Below, one piece after another: positions 1 to 9,388 of a stretch of 64,000 nucleotides of DNA. Source of the DNA: an uncultured OM182 clade bacterium. GTDB taxonomy: Bacteria; Pseudomonadota; Gammaproteobacteria; Pseudomonadales; Azotimanducaceae. The notes below the pieces were generated by a model that had not been told where the DNA came from, ran no database searches, and was given only the letters and a program-made list of their open reading frames with translations. Position numbers and translations under genes: made by a program. The stretch lies in NCBI GenBank assembly GCA_905182025.1, contig CAJJAA010000023.1, positions 62,001-126,000 on the forward strand. Direction: 5' to 3'. The stretch's first letter is position 1. Every line of letters starts with the position of its first letter.

Positions 1-17
1 TATCAATCGAGGAAGGT

Positions 18-926
18 TTAACTTCCTAAGATGTAGACAAAAACAAACAAACCAATCCATACAACATCAACAAAGTGCCAATACCAAGCAGCGGCTTCGA
101 AACCAAAGCAGTCGTCGTCGCGGAAATGACCTTTAATAGCACGTCCCAACATCACAGCTAGCATAAATGTACCTAGTGTTACGTGCGCACCATGAAAACC
201 GGTCAACATATAAAAGGTTGTGCCATAAATTCCGGCATTCAGCGTCAGACCTAGTTCGTCATAGGCGTGCTGATACTCAAGTACCTGACAGATAAGAAAT
301 GCTATTCCAAGAGCAACGGTGATCGCTAGCCAAAGTACAAGCTTCTGACGATTACCTTCTTTAATTCCATGGTGAGCAATATTAACGGTGAAGCTCGAAG
401 CAACCAGCAAAATTGTATTTACCAGAGGTAGCCCAAACCAGCCCATTGATGTATGCGCACCCGGGAATCGTTCCATGTCCGGTGTGTTTAGTAGAGGCCA
501 TGCAGCCTCAAAACCTGGCCAAAGCATGTCGCTTGGACCACGTCCGCCTTCTCCGGCGATCCAGTCAATGGAAAACATTCTTACGTAGAACAGTGCGCCA
601 AAAAATGCAGCGAAGAAGAAGACCTCAGAAAGGATAAACCAGCTCATGCCCCAGACGAACGATCGATTCATTTGAGCGCTATACATCTTCGCATGATTTT
701 CTTTGATAACCGTGCTGAACCATGTGAACAGAGTGAAGCCTAATACAAGGCCGCCTGTCATTAGTATCCATATGCCAAGTGAATGGTCTTCACCCGCAGA
801 CATATCAATAAGGATATTTCCCATACCGTATACGGTCAGAAATATGCCAATCGATGCAAATATTGGCAACTTGCTTTGTTCTGGCACGTAATAGGGCTCG
901 TAAGCCTCATTAGACGTAGTTGACAT
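18..926 (-). CDS. coxC: Cytochrome c oxidase subunit III
   Basis: Subunit III of the haem-copper cytochrome c oxidase, an inner-membrane protein that stabilises the catalytic core and supports proton uptake. The 302-residue product has a short polar N-terminus followed by about seven hydrophobic segments. The C-terminal half carries the typical HGAHVTLGTFML and WYWHFVDVVWIGLFVFVYIL segments of the family. It is slightly longer than the usual 270-295 residues because of the N-terminal stretch. It is the last visible gene of the minus-strand order coxB-coxA-ctaG-coxC, 36 bp after ctaG. A small GGAAG/CTTCC inverted repeat surrounds the stop codon. The assignment is secure. Confidence 0.97.
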   Translation of the reverse strand: MSTTSNEAYEPYYVPEQSKLPIFASIGIFLTVYGMGNILIDMSAGEDHSLGIWILMTGGLVLGFTLFTWFSTVIKENHAKMYSAQMNRSFVWGMSWFILSEVFFFAAFFGALFYVRMFSIDWIAGEGGRGPSDMLWPGFEAAWPLLNTPDMERFPGAHTSMGWFGLPLVNTILLVASSFTVNIAHHGIKEGNRQKLVLWLAITVALGIAFLICQVLEYQHAYDELGLTLNAGIYGTTFYMLTGFHGAHVTLGTFMLAVMLGRAIKGHFRDDDCFGFEAAAWYWHFVDVVWIGLFVFVYILGS

Positions 927-962
927 ATTTTCTCTCCATCAAAACGGGGTTACTGGCAGCGA

Positions 963-1523
963 CTAGTCAGCCGCCAGATCACCTGAAACTTGTTCAGTAA
1001 TGTCATATAAAGTATACGACAAGGTTAACTTAGTAATATCTTTTGGCATTTCGCTATCAATAATGAATCGCAATGGCATCTGCAAAGTCTCACCACTGGC
1101 CAGTTGTTGCTGTTCGAAACAGAAACACTCTGTTTTGTGCAGATACTTCGCTGCTCGAAACGGTGTGACGCTTGGTACGGCCTGCCCTGTGATAGAGCTC
1201 TTCGCTGGGTTTCTCACGAAAAATTCCGTTGCGTTCAGCTCGCCCGGCGTTACCTCGAGCGACCGCGAAACCGGCCGGAATTCCCAAGGCATTCCAGCAT
1301 TATTATTCGCCAGAAACTGAATCGTAACGGTGCGTTCTTCATCGATTTTAAGCGACTGCTCTGATACATATTTGCCGCTAGTCTTACCATTAAGACCGGT
1401 GACATCACAGATGATGTCATACAAAGGAACGAGCGCGAAACCAAAACCAAACATGCCGACAACAACCAAAACAAGTTTGGCTGCTCCGCGTTTGGCACTA
1501 TCTAACTGCTTCGACTCGTTCAA
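963..1523 (-). CDS. ctaG: Cytochrome c oxidase assembly protein CtaG/Cox11
   Basis: Copper chaperone that delivers copper to the CuB site of subunit I during oxidase assembly. The 186-residue protein has a short cytoplasmic N-terminus, one membrane anchor (about residues 15-35, KLVLVVVGMFGFGFALVPLY) and a periplasmic beta domain. The family's copper-binding CFCF motif is present in KTECFCFEQQ. Position between coxA (12 bp upstream) and coxC is the standard one for this gene and matches a role in assembling the oxidase encoded around it. The start at 1523 gives normal length and puts the anchor near the N-terminus. No anomalies seen. Confidence 0.96.
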   Translation of the reverse strand: MNESKQLDSAKRGAAKLVLVVVGMFGFGFALVPLYDIICDVTGLNGKTSGKYVSEQSLKIDEERTVTIQFLANNNAGMPWEFRPVSRSLEVTPGELNATEFFVRNPAKSSITGQAVPSVTPFRAAKYLHKTECFCFEQQQLASGETLQMPLRFIIDSEMPKDITKLTLSYTLYDITEQVSGDLAAD

Positions 1524-1535
1524 TTGAATCCAACC

Positions 1536-3143
1536 TTAGCCGTGGGCTTCTGATATATCTTTAAGATCTGGTGGTGTTGTAAACGTATGGTAAGGCGCCG
1601 GTGATGGAATAGTCCATTCCAATCCGTGCGCACCTTCCCAAACCTGATCCGTTGCTTTCACGCCGCCTCGTACACACTTGATCACTATGAATAGGAACAA
1701 GAGTTGTGAGAAGCCGAATAAGAATGCACCAACCGATGACACCATATTGTAGTCAGCAAATTGCAGATTGTAGTCAGGGACACGTCGAGGCATACCTGCT
1801 AGACCAACAAAGTGTTGCGGGAAGAACAGTACATTAATACCGACGAAGGAGAGCCAGAAGTGCAATTTGCCCAGCGCTTCGTCGTACATGTTACCGGTCC
1901 ATTTAGGTAGCCAGTAGTAAACAGCCGCCATGATGGAAAATACAGACCCGGGCACAAGTACATAGTGGAAATGCGCGACAACAAAGTAGGTATCGTGGTA
2001 CTGGAAGTCAGCGGGTCCGATTGCGAGCATCAAACCTGACAATCCACCGATCGTGAACAGAATCACAAAGGCAATCGCGAACAGCATTGGCGTCTCAAAC
2101 GTCATAGCACCTTGCCACATCGTTGCGACCCAATTAAATACCTTCACACCCGTTGGAATTGCAATCAGCATCGTCGCATACATAAAGTACAGCTCACCAG
2201 CGAGTGGCATACCAACAGTAAACATGTGGTGTGCCCAGACGATGAACGATAAGAAAGCGATGGACGATGTTGCGTAAACCATTGAGGCATAACCAAATAG
2301 ACGCTTACGAGCGAAAGTTGGAATGATTGCTGACACAACACCAAAGGCTGGCAGAATCATGATATAGACTTCTGGATGACCGAAGAACCAGAATACATGC
2401 TGGAATAATACCGGGTCACCGCCACCGCCTGCATTAAAGAAGGCTGTGCCAAAGTGAATATCCATCAACATCATTGTCACAACACCGGCAAGAACAGGCA
2501 TTACAGCAATTAGAAGGAACGCTGTAATGAGCCAAGTCCAAACAAATAGAGGCATTTGCATCAGGGTGAGGCCAGGCGCTCTGAGGTTCAAAATTGTCAC
2601 GATGACATTAATAGAACCCATGATCGAGGAAATACCCATCAAGTGCACAGCAAAGATGAAGAAGGTCGTACTAGGCGGCCCTTGCTCCGTCGATAATGGC
2701 GCGTAAAAGGTCCATCCAAAGTTAGGTCCGCCGCCTTCCATAAGCAAGGTGCTGGCTAACATCGTAAAAGCGAAAGGTAGAATCCAGAAGCTATAATTGT
2801 TCATTCTGGGTAGAGCCATGTCCGGCGCACCGATCATCATAGGCACTAACCAGTTAGCCAAGCCAACAAAGGCTGGCATTACAGCACCAAACACCATGAT
2901 CAGACCATGCATGGTCGTCATCTGATTAAAAAATTCAGGTTCTACAATCTGCAGGCCTGGCTGGAATAGTTCAGCGCGAATTACCAGTGCAAATGAACCA
3001 CCCAAAAGGAACATCGCAAAACTGAACCAAAGGTACAGCGTTCCAATGTCTTTATGGTTAGTCGTAAAAACCCATCGCATAATACCTTTTGCTGGGCCAT
3101 GGTGATGATCGTCGTGATGATGTTCTTCAATAACTGCACTCAT
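1536..3143 (-). CDS. coxA: Cytochrome c oxidase subunit I
   Basis: Catalytic subunit of the aa3-type oxidase: it reduces O2 to water and pumps protons across the inner membrane. The 535 residues include the expected metal ligands: His79 (MHGLIMVF, low-spin haem), His256 with Tyr260 in GHPEVY (CuB and the cross-linked tyrosine), His305-His306 (CuB), and His391/His393 in AHFHYV (haem ligands). Glu258 in GHPEVY is characteristic of A1-type enzymes. The first 15 residues are His- and Asp-rich, a feature also common in pseudomonad CoxA. The gene lies 9 bp after coxB and 12 bp before ctaG, so co-transcription is likely. The assignment is certain. Confidence 0.98.
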   Translation of the reverse strand: MSAVIEEHHHDDHHHGPAKGIMRWVFTTNHKDIGTLYLWFSFAMFLLGGSFALVIRAELFQPGLQIVEPEFFNQMTTMHGLIMVFGAVMPAFVGLANWLVPMMIGAPDMALPRMNNYSFWILPFAFTMLASTLLMEGGGPNFGWTFYAPLSTEQGPPSTTFFIFAVHLMGISSIMGSINVIVTILNLRAPGLTLMQMPLFVWTWLITAFLLIAVMPVLAGVVTMMLMDIHFGTAFFNAGGGGDPVLFQHVFWFFGHPEVYIMILPAFGVVSAIIPTFARKRLFGYASMVYATSSIAFLSFIVWAHHMFTVGMPLAGELYFMYATMLIAIPTGVKVFNWVATMWQGAMTFETPMLFAIAFVILFTIGGLSGLMLAIGPADFQYHDTYFVVAHFHYVLVPGSVFSIMAAVYYWLPKWTGNMYDEALGKLHFWLSFVGINVLFFPQHFVGLAGMPRRVPDYNLQFADYNMVSSVGAFLFGFSQLLFLFIVIKCVRGGVKATDQVWEGAHGLEWTIPSPAPYHTFTTPPDLKDISEAHG

Positions 3144-3152
3144 CTTGGTCTC

Positions 3153-4292
3153 CTATTGGGCCTCTAACATTTCAAAAATTTCTTTCGGCTGAACTGACTC
3201 AGCCTGATTACCCCATGATTTTCTTTCATAGGTAATCACCGCCGCTATCTCGGCTGCATTAAGCTGCTTGCTGAAGGACTGCATTGCAGAACCCGGCTTG
3301 CCGTTTAGAACGATGTCGATATGGTCTTCGATCGGACCGACTGCAAGTCCTTGTCCTACCAAAGAAGGGAAGGCAGGCGGTAGTCCCCTTCCATTAACTT
3401 GGTGGCAGGATGCGCAAGCTCGTAGGTAAACCTCTTCACCCTCGACCATCAACTCTTCTTCGGACCATTGCTTACCAACAATCTCAAACACTTTCTCTGC
3501 TTCAGCCTGTTGCTCGAGTAGCCAAGCTGCATATTCATCTTTCTCTACAGCCCTTACAACGACTGGCATGAAGCCATGATATGGACCGCATAACTCGGTA
3601 CATTTACCTCTGTAAGTTCCTGGCGTGTCTACAATCGTCCAAAGCTCATGTATAAAACCCGGAATCGCGTCTTTTTTCAGGGCGAAATCAGGCACCCACC
3701 ACGAGTGAATAACATCACCGGAAGTAATCAAAAACCGGATACGCGTGTCAATGGGTATGACCAACTCATTATCGACGTCAAGAAGGTAATTCTCTCTCTT
3801 TGGCGCCCGGTTGTAGATTTCTTCTTGAGGCGTGATCATCGAGCTAATAAAGCTGATTTCCTTTGATGGATCGTCATTCAAGTAGGTGTACTGCCATTTC
3901 CACTGCAGACCTCTGACTTCAATATCCATTTCTGTATCGCCGGTATCGTACATTTTCGTCAACGTTGTGGTCGCTGGGATCGCGAGTACCACTAAAATAA
4001 TGATCGGCACGATAGTCCATGCGATTTCAATCGTAGTGTTGTCGTGAAAAGTCGCTGGCTTAACGCCTAACGATTTTCTGTGCATCAGCATTGAAATGAT
4101 CATTGTTCCAAAAACCAAAACACCAATGACGACGCAGACCCAGAACATAATCATGTGGAGTCCATAAACCTCTTGGCTTATTTCGGTAACCCCCTGCCTC
4201 ATGTTCAATGCCGACCAGTCTGCAAACGCAAGACTCGACGACATAAGTAGCGACAAAGCAATTAGCCACTTACACCGCTTCGCTTTATCCAT
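3153..4292 (-). CDS. coxB: Cytochrome c oxidase subunit II with fused cytochrome c domain
   Basis: Subunit II takes electrons from cytochrome c through its CuA centre and passes them to subunit I. The 379-residue precursor has a signal peptide ending near LAFA (residue 24), two membrane segments (about 45-67 and 85-110) and a periplasmic CuA domain with Cys231, Glu233, Cys235, His239 and Met242. The C-terminus adds a class I cytochrome c domain: CASCH haem site at 293-297 and a likely axial Met337 (GSAMQ). The enzyme therefore carries its own covalent haem c donor, as in caa3-like oxidases. First gene of the operon; GGAG lies 8 nt before the ATG. Confidence 0.97.
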   Translation of the reverse strand: MDKAKRCKWLIALSLLMSSSLAFADWSALNMRQGVTEISQEVYGLHMIMFWVCVVIGVLVFGTMIISMLMHRKSLGVKPATFHDNTTIEIAWTIVPIIILVVLAIPATTTLTKMYDTGDTEMDIEVRGLQWKWQYTYLNDDPSKEISFISSMITPQEEIYNRAPKRENYLLDVDNELVIPIDTRIRFLITSGDVIHSWWVPDFALKKDAIPGFIHELWTIVDTPGTYRGKCTELCGPYHGFMPVVVRAVEKDEYAAWLLEQQAEAEKVFEIVGKQWSEEELMVEGEEVYLRACASCHQVNGRGLPPAFPSLVGQGLAVGPIEDHIDIVLNGKPGSAMQSFSKQLNAAEIAAVITYERKSWGNQAESVQPKEIFEMLEAQ

Positions 4293-5119
4293 TCCAAGAA
4301 CTCCAATTTTTTATGTAAATCTGACCAAGCCGACAAATATCAGCCTGGTATGAATTTTAAGTTTCGAACTAACTTACGTACACCAACACTCTTGCGACCA
4401 GTATGTCGCGCAAAATTTTTGGCGCTTTAAATTCAAACCGACCTACCTAACATTCATAGCAACTGAACGCGCGCGAGGCTTTACCTCTGGTAGGTGTTGA
4501 GCTTTTTGAGCTTTTTGAATTATTCCGTTCTACTAAATCTAGCTTGATGCCTAATATCGTTTTCTCTGGTTGCGGTTTAGCGCGTTTCGATCAGCACACC
4601 GTGCTGCTCATTTACGCAATAGCCAAGCTCCCCAAGAAAGGAGCGCAATTATAGCAATGCCGTGTCGTTTCTCAACCAGCAATAGCGTAAAGATGCTGCC
4701 TAATTGGCTTTTTCCTCGTCCAGTACCGCGCCTTATCACTCCTATTTATCGGTCTATATTTATCAAAATAGGTCGACGCCCCAATTATTAACTGAAATCC
4801 CAGCGTATGTAGCACCCCTTTCTGACATGAACCTAGGGAAGTACAATTTAAAATGGCACAACTCAACGCGACATTGACCTCGCTCAGACCGCAAACGAAC
4901 CTTTCACTAAAAGCCATTGTCACAAATTTCGTCGCAACACTTGATGATGCAAATCAAACTATGGACAGGCCACCGGCTGAATAATTGATGACACTAGCCA
5001 ATAACATCGCGTTAGGTCTTGCGTCTGTAGGGGTTTGCTTAGGGCGTAAAATGTCGATCATTGCCCTAGTCGACTGTGTTTGCGCCAAAAGCTCGATCAA
5101 CAGGGCTTCTGATCGCTAG
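4293..5119. other. 827-bp gene-poor gap upstream of coxB
   Basis: No convincing gene is present. Open frames on both strands (for example 4570-4791 plus and 4672-4923 minus) are Ser/Arg/Pro-rich, overlap each other and resemble no family I know. Two consecutive 43-codon frames (4853-4984 and 4988-5119, plus) have poor ribosome sites. The segment must hold the cox promoter on its left side. Structural details visible are a CAGCAC/GTGCTG hairpin at 4592-4606 and a tandem GAGCTTTTT repeat near 4499-4516. I found no tRNA cloverleaf. It may hold a regulatory region or a small RNA, or be decayed sequence. Confidence 0.5.
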
Positions 5120-5344
5120 CTACTCGTCAAACCTGATAGGCTGCCACTCTTCAGCTTGACTATCATTGTCAGACTGCTGACCATCCGTCGACTCAAGGTT
5201 GTTTTCCAGCTCAAGATTGTCATTAAACCCGCAGCGCACGCAGCGTCTGGTCGAAACCCCTTCGATATCCTCTAACACCAGTTTGTCTACTAGTTGGCAG
5301 GATGGACAAACAGCACCGGATATAAATCGCGCTTTGTTAGCCAT
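5120..5344 (-). CDS. yheV: YheV-like putative metal-binding protein
   Basis: A 74-residue protein with the RFISGAVCPSC N-terminus and two CxxC knuckles (CPSC near residue 14 and CVRC near residue 35). These would form a four-cysteine zinc ribbon. The C-terminal half is acidic and low in complexity. This pattern matches the small YheV family of gammaproteobacteria, whose function is not established. It lies 36 bp downstream of prlC on the same strand, a neighbourhood I also associate with this family in pseudomonads, so the two are probably co-transcribed. A role beyond metal binding cannot be inferred. Confidence 0.8.
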   Translation of the reverse strand: MANKARFISGAVCPSCQLVDKLVLEDIEGVSTRRCVRCGFNDNLELENNLESTDGQQSDNDSQAEEWQPIRFDE

Positions 5345-5380
5345 TATTGCTCCATTGGTGGGGCTGATTTTTGCATTGCA

Positions 5381-7414
5381 CTATAGTATGCCGTCTTGCC
5401 TAAGCAATGCCTCGACCTGAGGCTCTCTTCCTCGAAATGCGACAAACATCTCCATTGCATCAACCGAGCCGCCGACTTCAAGAATACAGGACAGATACTT
5501 TTCACCTGTTTGTCGGTTAAAAATGCCTTCTGACTCGAACTTCTCAAAGACGTCAGCTGAAAGAACTTCGGCCCATTTATAGCTGTAATAGCCGGCCGCA
5601 TAACCGCCGCCAAATATGTGAGAAAAAGCATGCGGGAAACGGTTGAATTTGGCCGCGGGTACGACTGCAACAGACTCTCGAACCTTGTCAAGAATCTGCA
5701 ATATTTGACCATCGACAGCTGGGTCAAAGTCAGAATGCAAAACAAAATCAAAACTCGAGAATTCTAATTGTCTTACCGTCATCATTGCAGACTGAAAATT
5801 CTTGGCCGCGATCATATTGTCTAGCATCTCAGCAGGCAAAGGCTCAGCAGTTTTGTAATGTCCTGAAATGAACGCAAGCGCTTCAGGCTGCCAGCACCAA
5901 TTTTCCATTAGTTGACTGGGTAATTCGACTGCATCCCACGCAACGCCATTAATCCCAGAAACACTCGCACACTCAACGCGGGTCATCATGTGATGTAAAC
6001 CGTGGCCGAATTCATGGAAAAGCGTAACAACCTCATCGTGGGTCAACAATGCGGGCACGTGCCCTACCGGACCACTGAAATTACAGGTTAGATAGGCAAC
6101 CGGTAACTGCAAGCCTCCATCGGCAGTTATGCGTCTCGCGCGGCAATCATCCATCCAAGCACCACCTTGCTTGTTCTCGCGCGCGTATAAATCGAGATAA
6201 AAACGAGCGATGACTGATTCGTCACGCACAACATCATAGGTTTTCACATCTTCATGCCAGGTTTCAACACCCTGACTCTCTCTAACATCAATGTCGAACA
6301 GGCGGTGCACGACTTCAAACATACCTTTAAGCACAGTGTTTGCAGGAAAGTAGGGTTTCAATGCTTCTTCAGACACATTGAATTTCTCTTCCTTCAATTT
6401 TTCAGCGTAGAAGCTGACATCCCAAGCTTCTACGATTTCTGCGCCGAACTTCTCGAGTGCGAAGTCGCAAATTTCAGCGAACTCAACTACAGCCTTTGGC
6501 TTGGCCTTGGCCGCAAGGTCATTAAGGAATTCGCTCACCTGCGAGGTGTCATGCGCCATCTTTGTCGCCAATGACATCTCAGCAAAATTTGCAAAGCCCA
6601 ACAAAGCAGCCTGCTCTTGTTTCAGAGAGAGTATTTCTATCATCAATGCGGAATTATCGAACTCGCCTGCATTTGGCCCTTTATCAGATGCTCGCGTCAC
6701 ATAGGCTTCATACATTTCTTGTCTGAGTTTTCGATTTTCGCAGTAGCCGAGAACCGGGAAATAGCTTGGAAAATCAAGCGTAAAAAGATAACCCTTGTGA
6801 CCTTTTTGTTCCGCCAATTGAGCCGCTGCATTGAGACTACTCTGTGGCAAGCCAGGCAACTCACCCCTATCCGTAATCAGCTTCGACCACGCCATTGTCG
6901 CGTCCAACACATTATCGCTAAACTGGCTCGACAACTCCGAGAGTCTTTTAGAAATGTCAGAGAAATGCTGCTGGTCGGCGTCAGAGAGGTCGATGCCCGA
7001 CAAATGAAAATCTCGAATTGCATTTTCCAAGGCCTTCTTCTGTGAGATATCGAGCGTTTCAAACTCATCGCTTTTGCTGATAGCAAGGTAGGCATCAAAC
7101 AGTCTTTTATTCTGGCCAAGCTCTGTGTGATAGGCAGAAACCAGGGGCAGAATTTCGTTATAGGCATCTCTTAGTTCTGCCGTATTAACGACAGAATTCA
7201 TATGGCTAACGGGCGAGTAGGCCTGTGATAGTCTATCGTTTACTTCTTCAACGACTTCTACCAGCTCATGCCAATTGTTTTTCCCTGCATCAAGCAGCGC
7301 ATCAATTTCGTCACGGCCATCATCGATCAGTTTTTTAATTGCGGGAACAACATGTTCCGCTTTGATCGAGCCGAAAGGCGGTAACTCATTTTTATCCAAT
7401 AAGGGATTTTGCAT
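5381..7414 (-). CDS. prlC: Oligopeptidase A
   Basis: Cytoplasmic M3-family zinc metallopeptidase that degrades short peptides, including cleaved signal peptides. The 677-residue length is normal for PrlC/OpdA. The zinc-binding motif HEFGH is at about residues 467-471 (TLFHEFGHGLHHMM), with the third ligand expected in the helix around ELPSQLMENW. N-terminal residues (NPLLDKNELPPFGSIKAEHVVPAI) match the family start, supporting the ATG at 7414. It precedes the yheV-like gene and follows aroE by 30 bp, all on the minus strand. No anomalies seen. Confidence 0.96.
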   Translation of the reverse strand: MQNPLLDKNELPPFGSIKAEHVVPAIKKLIDDGRDEIDALLDAGKNNWHELVEVVEEVNDRLSQAYSPVSHMNSVVNTAELRDAYNEILPLVSAYHTELGQNKRLFDAYLAISKSDEFETLDISQKKALENAIRDFHLSGIDLSDADQQHFSDISKRLSELSSQFSDNVLDATMAWSKLITDRGELPGLPQSSLNAAAQLAEQKGHKGYLFTLDFPSYFPVLGYCENRKLRQEMYEAYVTRASDKGPNAGEFDNSALMIEILSLKQEQAALLGFANFAEMSLATKMAHDTSQVSEFLNDLAAKAKPKAVVEFAEICDFALEKFGAEIVEAWDVSFYAEKLKEEKFNVSEEALKPYFPANTVLKGMFEVVHRLFDIDVRESQGVETWHEDVKTYDVVRDESVIARFYLDLYARENKQGGAWMDDCRARRITADGGLQLPVAYLTCNFSGPVGHVPALLTHDEVVTLFHEFGHGLHHMMTRVECASVSGINGVAWDAVELPSQLMENWCWQPEALAFISGHYKTAEPLPAEMLDNMIAAKNFQSAMMTVRQLEFSSFDFVLHSDFDPAVDGQILQILDKVRESVAVVPAAKFNRFPHAFSHIFGGGYAAGYYSYKWAEVLSADVFEKFESEGIFNRQTGEKYLSCILEVGGSVDAMEMFVAFRGREPQVEALLRQDGIL

Positions 7415-7444
7415 AATAGACTCTAGTGCCGATCTAATGTTTTG

Positions 7445-8257
7445 TTAACTATCGCGTAATTTATTTATGACGTTCGTTGTAACTACTTGTTTATTCGTCC
7501 AGATTTCGAAAGCAAAAGCTGCCTGTTCGACAAGCATCCCTAACCCATCAACACATTCGACGGCACCACTATCTTTCGCCCATCGAAGAAAGGGGGTAAG
7601 GCTCGTTGAATAAATCAAATCATAAGCCTTGGTCGAAGGACCAACGATAAACGCCGGCAGATCGTCTCCAACATTTCCGGTCAAACCGGCTGATGTGCCG
7701 CTGATAATCACATCATAGTCAGACTGAAGCCCGTCTTTGTCTATCGCTAATACGTTTTCGGAAGTAAAAGAATCAACTAAGGCTCGGGCTTTACTCAGCG
7801 TCCTATTATAGATGTGAATGTGTCTTGGACATTCCGTCAATAGACTGCCAATAATTCCTTGTACCGCACCGCCAGCACCTAAGATTAGTATTCTCTTACC
7901 TTCTAGAATCCATCTCATATTCTTGATTATATCATTTACTAAGCCAAGCCCATCGGTGTTGTGCCCCTTAATAGTTCCGTCTGTTAACTTTATTATTGTA
8001 TTAACCGCGCCCGCAAGTTCTGCTTCTTTAGAGCGAACAGAGCAGTAGTTGAACGCGTCCGATTTGAAGGGCACAGTGATATTAAACCCGAGCGCACCTT
8101 CGTTTAAAAAAGCATCCGCTGTTTTATTGAACTCGTCCAGCGGTACAAGTATTTTTCTGTATTCAATTTCTAACCCAACCTGCTCAGCAAACGCCTGGTG
8201 AATTTCAGGCGATCGACTGTGTTCCACTGGGTTACCAAATACACCAACAAGCATCAT
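7445..8257 (-). CDS. aroE: Shikimate dehydrogenase
   Basis: NADPH-dependent reduction of 3-dehydroshikimate to shikimate in aromatic amino acid biosynthesis. The 270-residue protein has the substrate-binding start GNPVEHSRSP, the catalytic lysine segment NITVPFKSDAF, and the nucleotide-binding loop GAGGAVQGII. The NTDG(L)G motif appears in KGHNTDGLGLV. The ATG overlaps the tsaC stop codon by 4 bp (ATGA), which indicates translational coupling in the order purE-tsaC-aroE. The tsaC-aroE pairing is common in gammaproteobacteria. Confidence 0.96.
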   Translation of the reverse strand: MMLVGVFGNPVEHSRSPEIHQAFAEQVGLEIEYRKILVPLDEFNKTADAFLNEGALGFNITVPFKSDAFNYCSVRSKEAELAGAVNTIIKLTDGTIKGHNTDGLGLVNDIIKNMRWILEGKRILILGAGGAVQGIIGSLLTECPRHIHIYNRTLSKARALVDSFTSENVLAIDKDGLQSDYDVIISGTSAGLTGNVGDDLPAFIVGPSTKAYDLIYSTSLTPFLRWAKDSGAVECVDGLGMLVEQAAFAFEIWTNKQVVTTNVINKLRDS

Positions 8258-8820
8258 ATAATTGCCGCTCGCAGGAGCGCCCCAGTTTCTAAGTCTCTGA
8301 TTTCACTCGCGCCTTTATGGCCACCGAGTTCACCTTCGCAAATGTAGTTAATCTTTGTGCCGAAGTACTGCACCACAGCCGCTGCGCTTTCCGCCGCTAT
8401 TTCCCCCGCAGGGTTTGCAGAGGTTGAAACGAGCGGACCACCCAATTCGTTACACAACTCGATCACCGTTGGGTGATTGCTGACGCGAACGGCTACTTTA
8501 TCACTTGTACCTGATATCCATGTTGGCACGCTGTCTGTCTTCGTGATTAAAAAGGTAACGGCGCCTGGCCAGAATTCTCTGATCGACAATTTTTGCTGTT
8601 CACTAATCGAGGCAATATAAGGCGTGAGTTGATCAAGTTCTGAAGCAACTAAAATTAACCCTTTGGTCCAGGAACGCCCCTTCAGCAATAGTATCTTTTC
8701 CACAGCCTGTTGATCATCCGGTCGACAACCTAACCCCCACACACCTTCTGTGGGGTAGGCAATGGTTTCCCCCGGCGCCAAATGACGGGCAATGTAATTA
8801 GGAGAAAGTAACAAGCTCAA
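8254..8820 (-). CDS. tsaC: Threonylcarbamoyl-AMP synthase
   Basis: Makes L-threonylcarbamoyl-AMP from threonine, bicarbonate and ATP, the first step of the t6A37 modification of ANN-decoding tRNAs. The 188-residue protein is a single YrdC/Sua5 domain of the short TsaC form. Visible family motifs are IAYPTEGVWGLGC, the basic segment KGRSWTKGLILVAS, and LVSTSANPAGE. The start is TTG, overlapping the last bases of purE (TTGA), and the stop overlaps the start of aroE. These overlaps indicate a compact operon. Assignment is strong. Confidence 0.94.
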   Translation of the reverse strand: MSLLLSPNYIARHLAPGETIAYPTEGVWGLGCRPDDQQAVEKILLLKGRSWTKGLILVASELDQLTPYIASISEQQKLSIREFWPGAVTFLITKTDSVPTWISGTSDKVAVRVSNHPTVIELCNELGGPLVSTSANPAGEIAAESAAAVVQYFGTKINYICEGELGGHKGASEIRDLETGALLRAAII

Positions 8821-9314
8821 GAAAAGTTCAATGCGTCGTTTTTATCTCGAATTGCTTGAGCATTTACCGCTCGCTCATCAATCAACTTTTGTCTAACGTC
8901 AGAGTCAGACACACCGATAATTTGTGCAGCAAGATATCCCGCATTTTTCGCGCCGGCTTTGCCAATTGCAACAGAGGCAACGGGAATCCCTCCAGGCATT
9001 TGAACAGTCGACAGCAGCGCATCAAAGCCTTGAAGAGGTCCAGAATCGATCGGAACACCGATCACAGGCTTCAATGTTGAGGCCGCAACAGCGCCCGCCA
9101 AGTGAGCCGCCATACCTGCGCCGGCGACAAACGCAACACAACCTCTGCTATCAGCATCGGTCACGAAGCTTTTAGTATCTTCTGGCGTTCGATGCGCACT
9201 TGTTATTCTTACCTCATAGGCGATGTCGAACTTCTTTAATACTTGCCACACAGCTTCCATCACTGGCAAATCAGAATCAGATCCCATCAAAATTGCTACA
9301 AACGGCGTACCCAT
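8817..9314 (-). CDS. purE: N5-carboxyaminoimidazole ribonucleotide mutase
   Basis: Class I PurE converts N5-CAIR to CAIR in purine biosynthesis. The 165-residue protein shows the MGSDSDLPVM loop, the SAHRTPE motif with the catalytic histidine, and the glycine-rich GMAAHLAG segment, all typical of class I PurE. In many gammaproteobacteria purE is followed by purK. Here it is followed directly by tsaC, with a 4-bp overlap, and no purK is in the window. Because class I PurE uses the PurK product, purK should be encoded elsewhere in the genome. Confidence 0.96.
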   Translation of the reverse strand: MGTPFVAILMGSDSDLPVMEAVWQVLKKFDIAYEVRITSAHRTPEDTKSFVTDADSRGCVAFVAGAGMAAHLAGAVAASTLKPVIGVPIDSGPLQGFDALLSTVQMPGGIPVASVAIGKAGAKNAGYLAAQIIGVSDSDVRQKLIDERAVNAQAIRDKNDALNFS

Positions 9315-9388
9315 TAAAAACTCCTAGATGTTAGGGGAACCACAAAAAAGGGAAACTTACCCTAGTCCCCTAATCCTTGCAACGGAAG

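Noticed and set aside
4570..4923. Overlapping plus and minus open frames of 73 and 83 codons in the cox gap
   Set aside because: They overlap each other, are rich in Arg, Ser and Pro or Cys, and show no recognisable domain.
4853..5119. Two consecutive 43-codon open frames on the plus strand
   Set aside because: Poor ribosome sites, no family resemblance and composition typical of chance frames; described only under the gap.
6010..6025. GGGCACGTGCCC palindrome in prlC
   Set aside because: Coding sequence; flanks do not match parS and no regulatory context exists.
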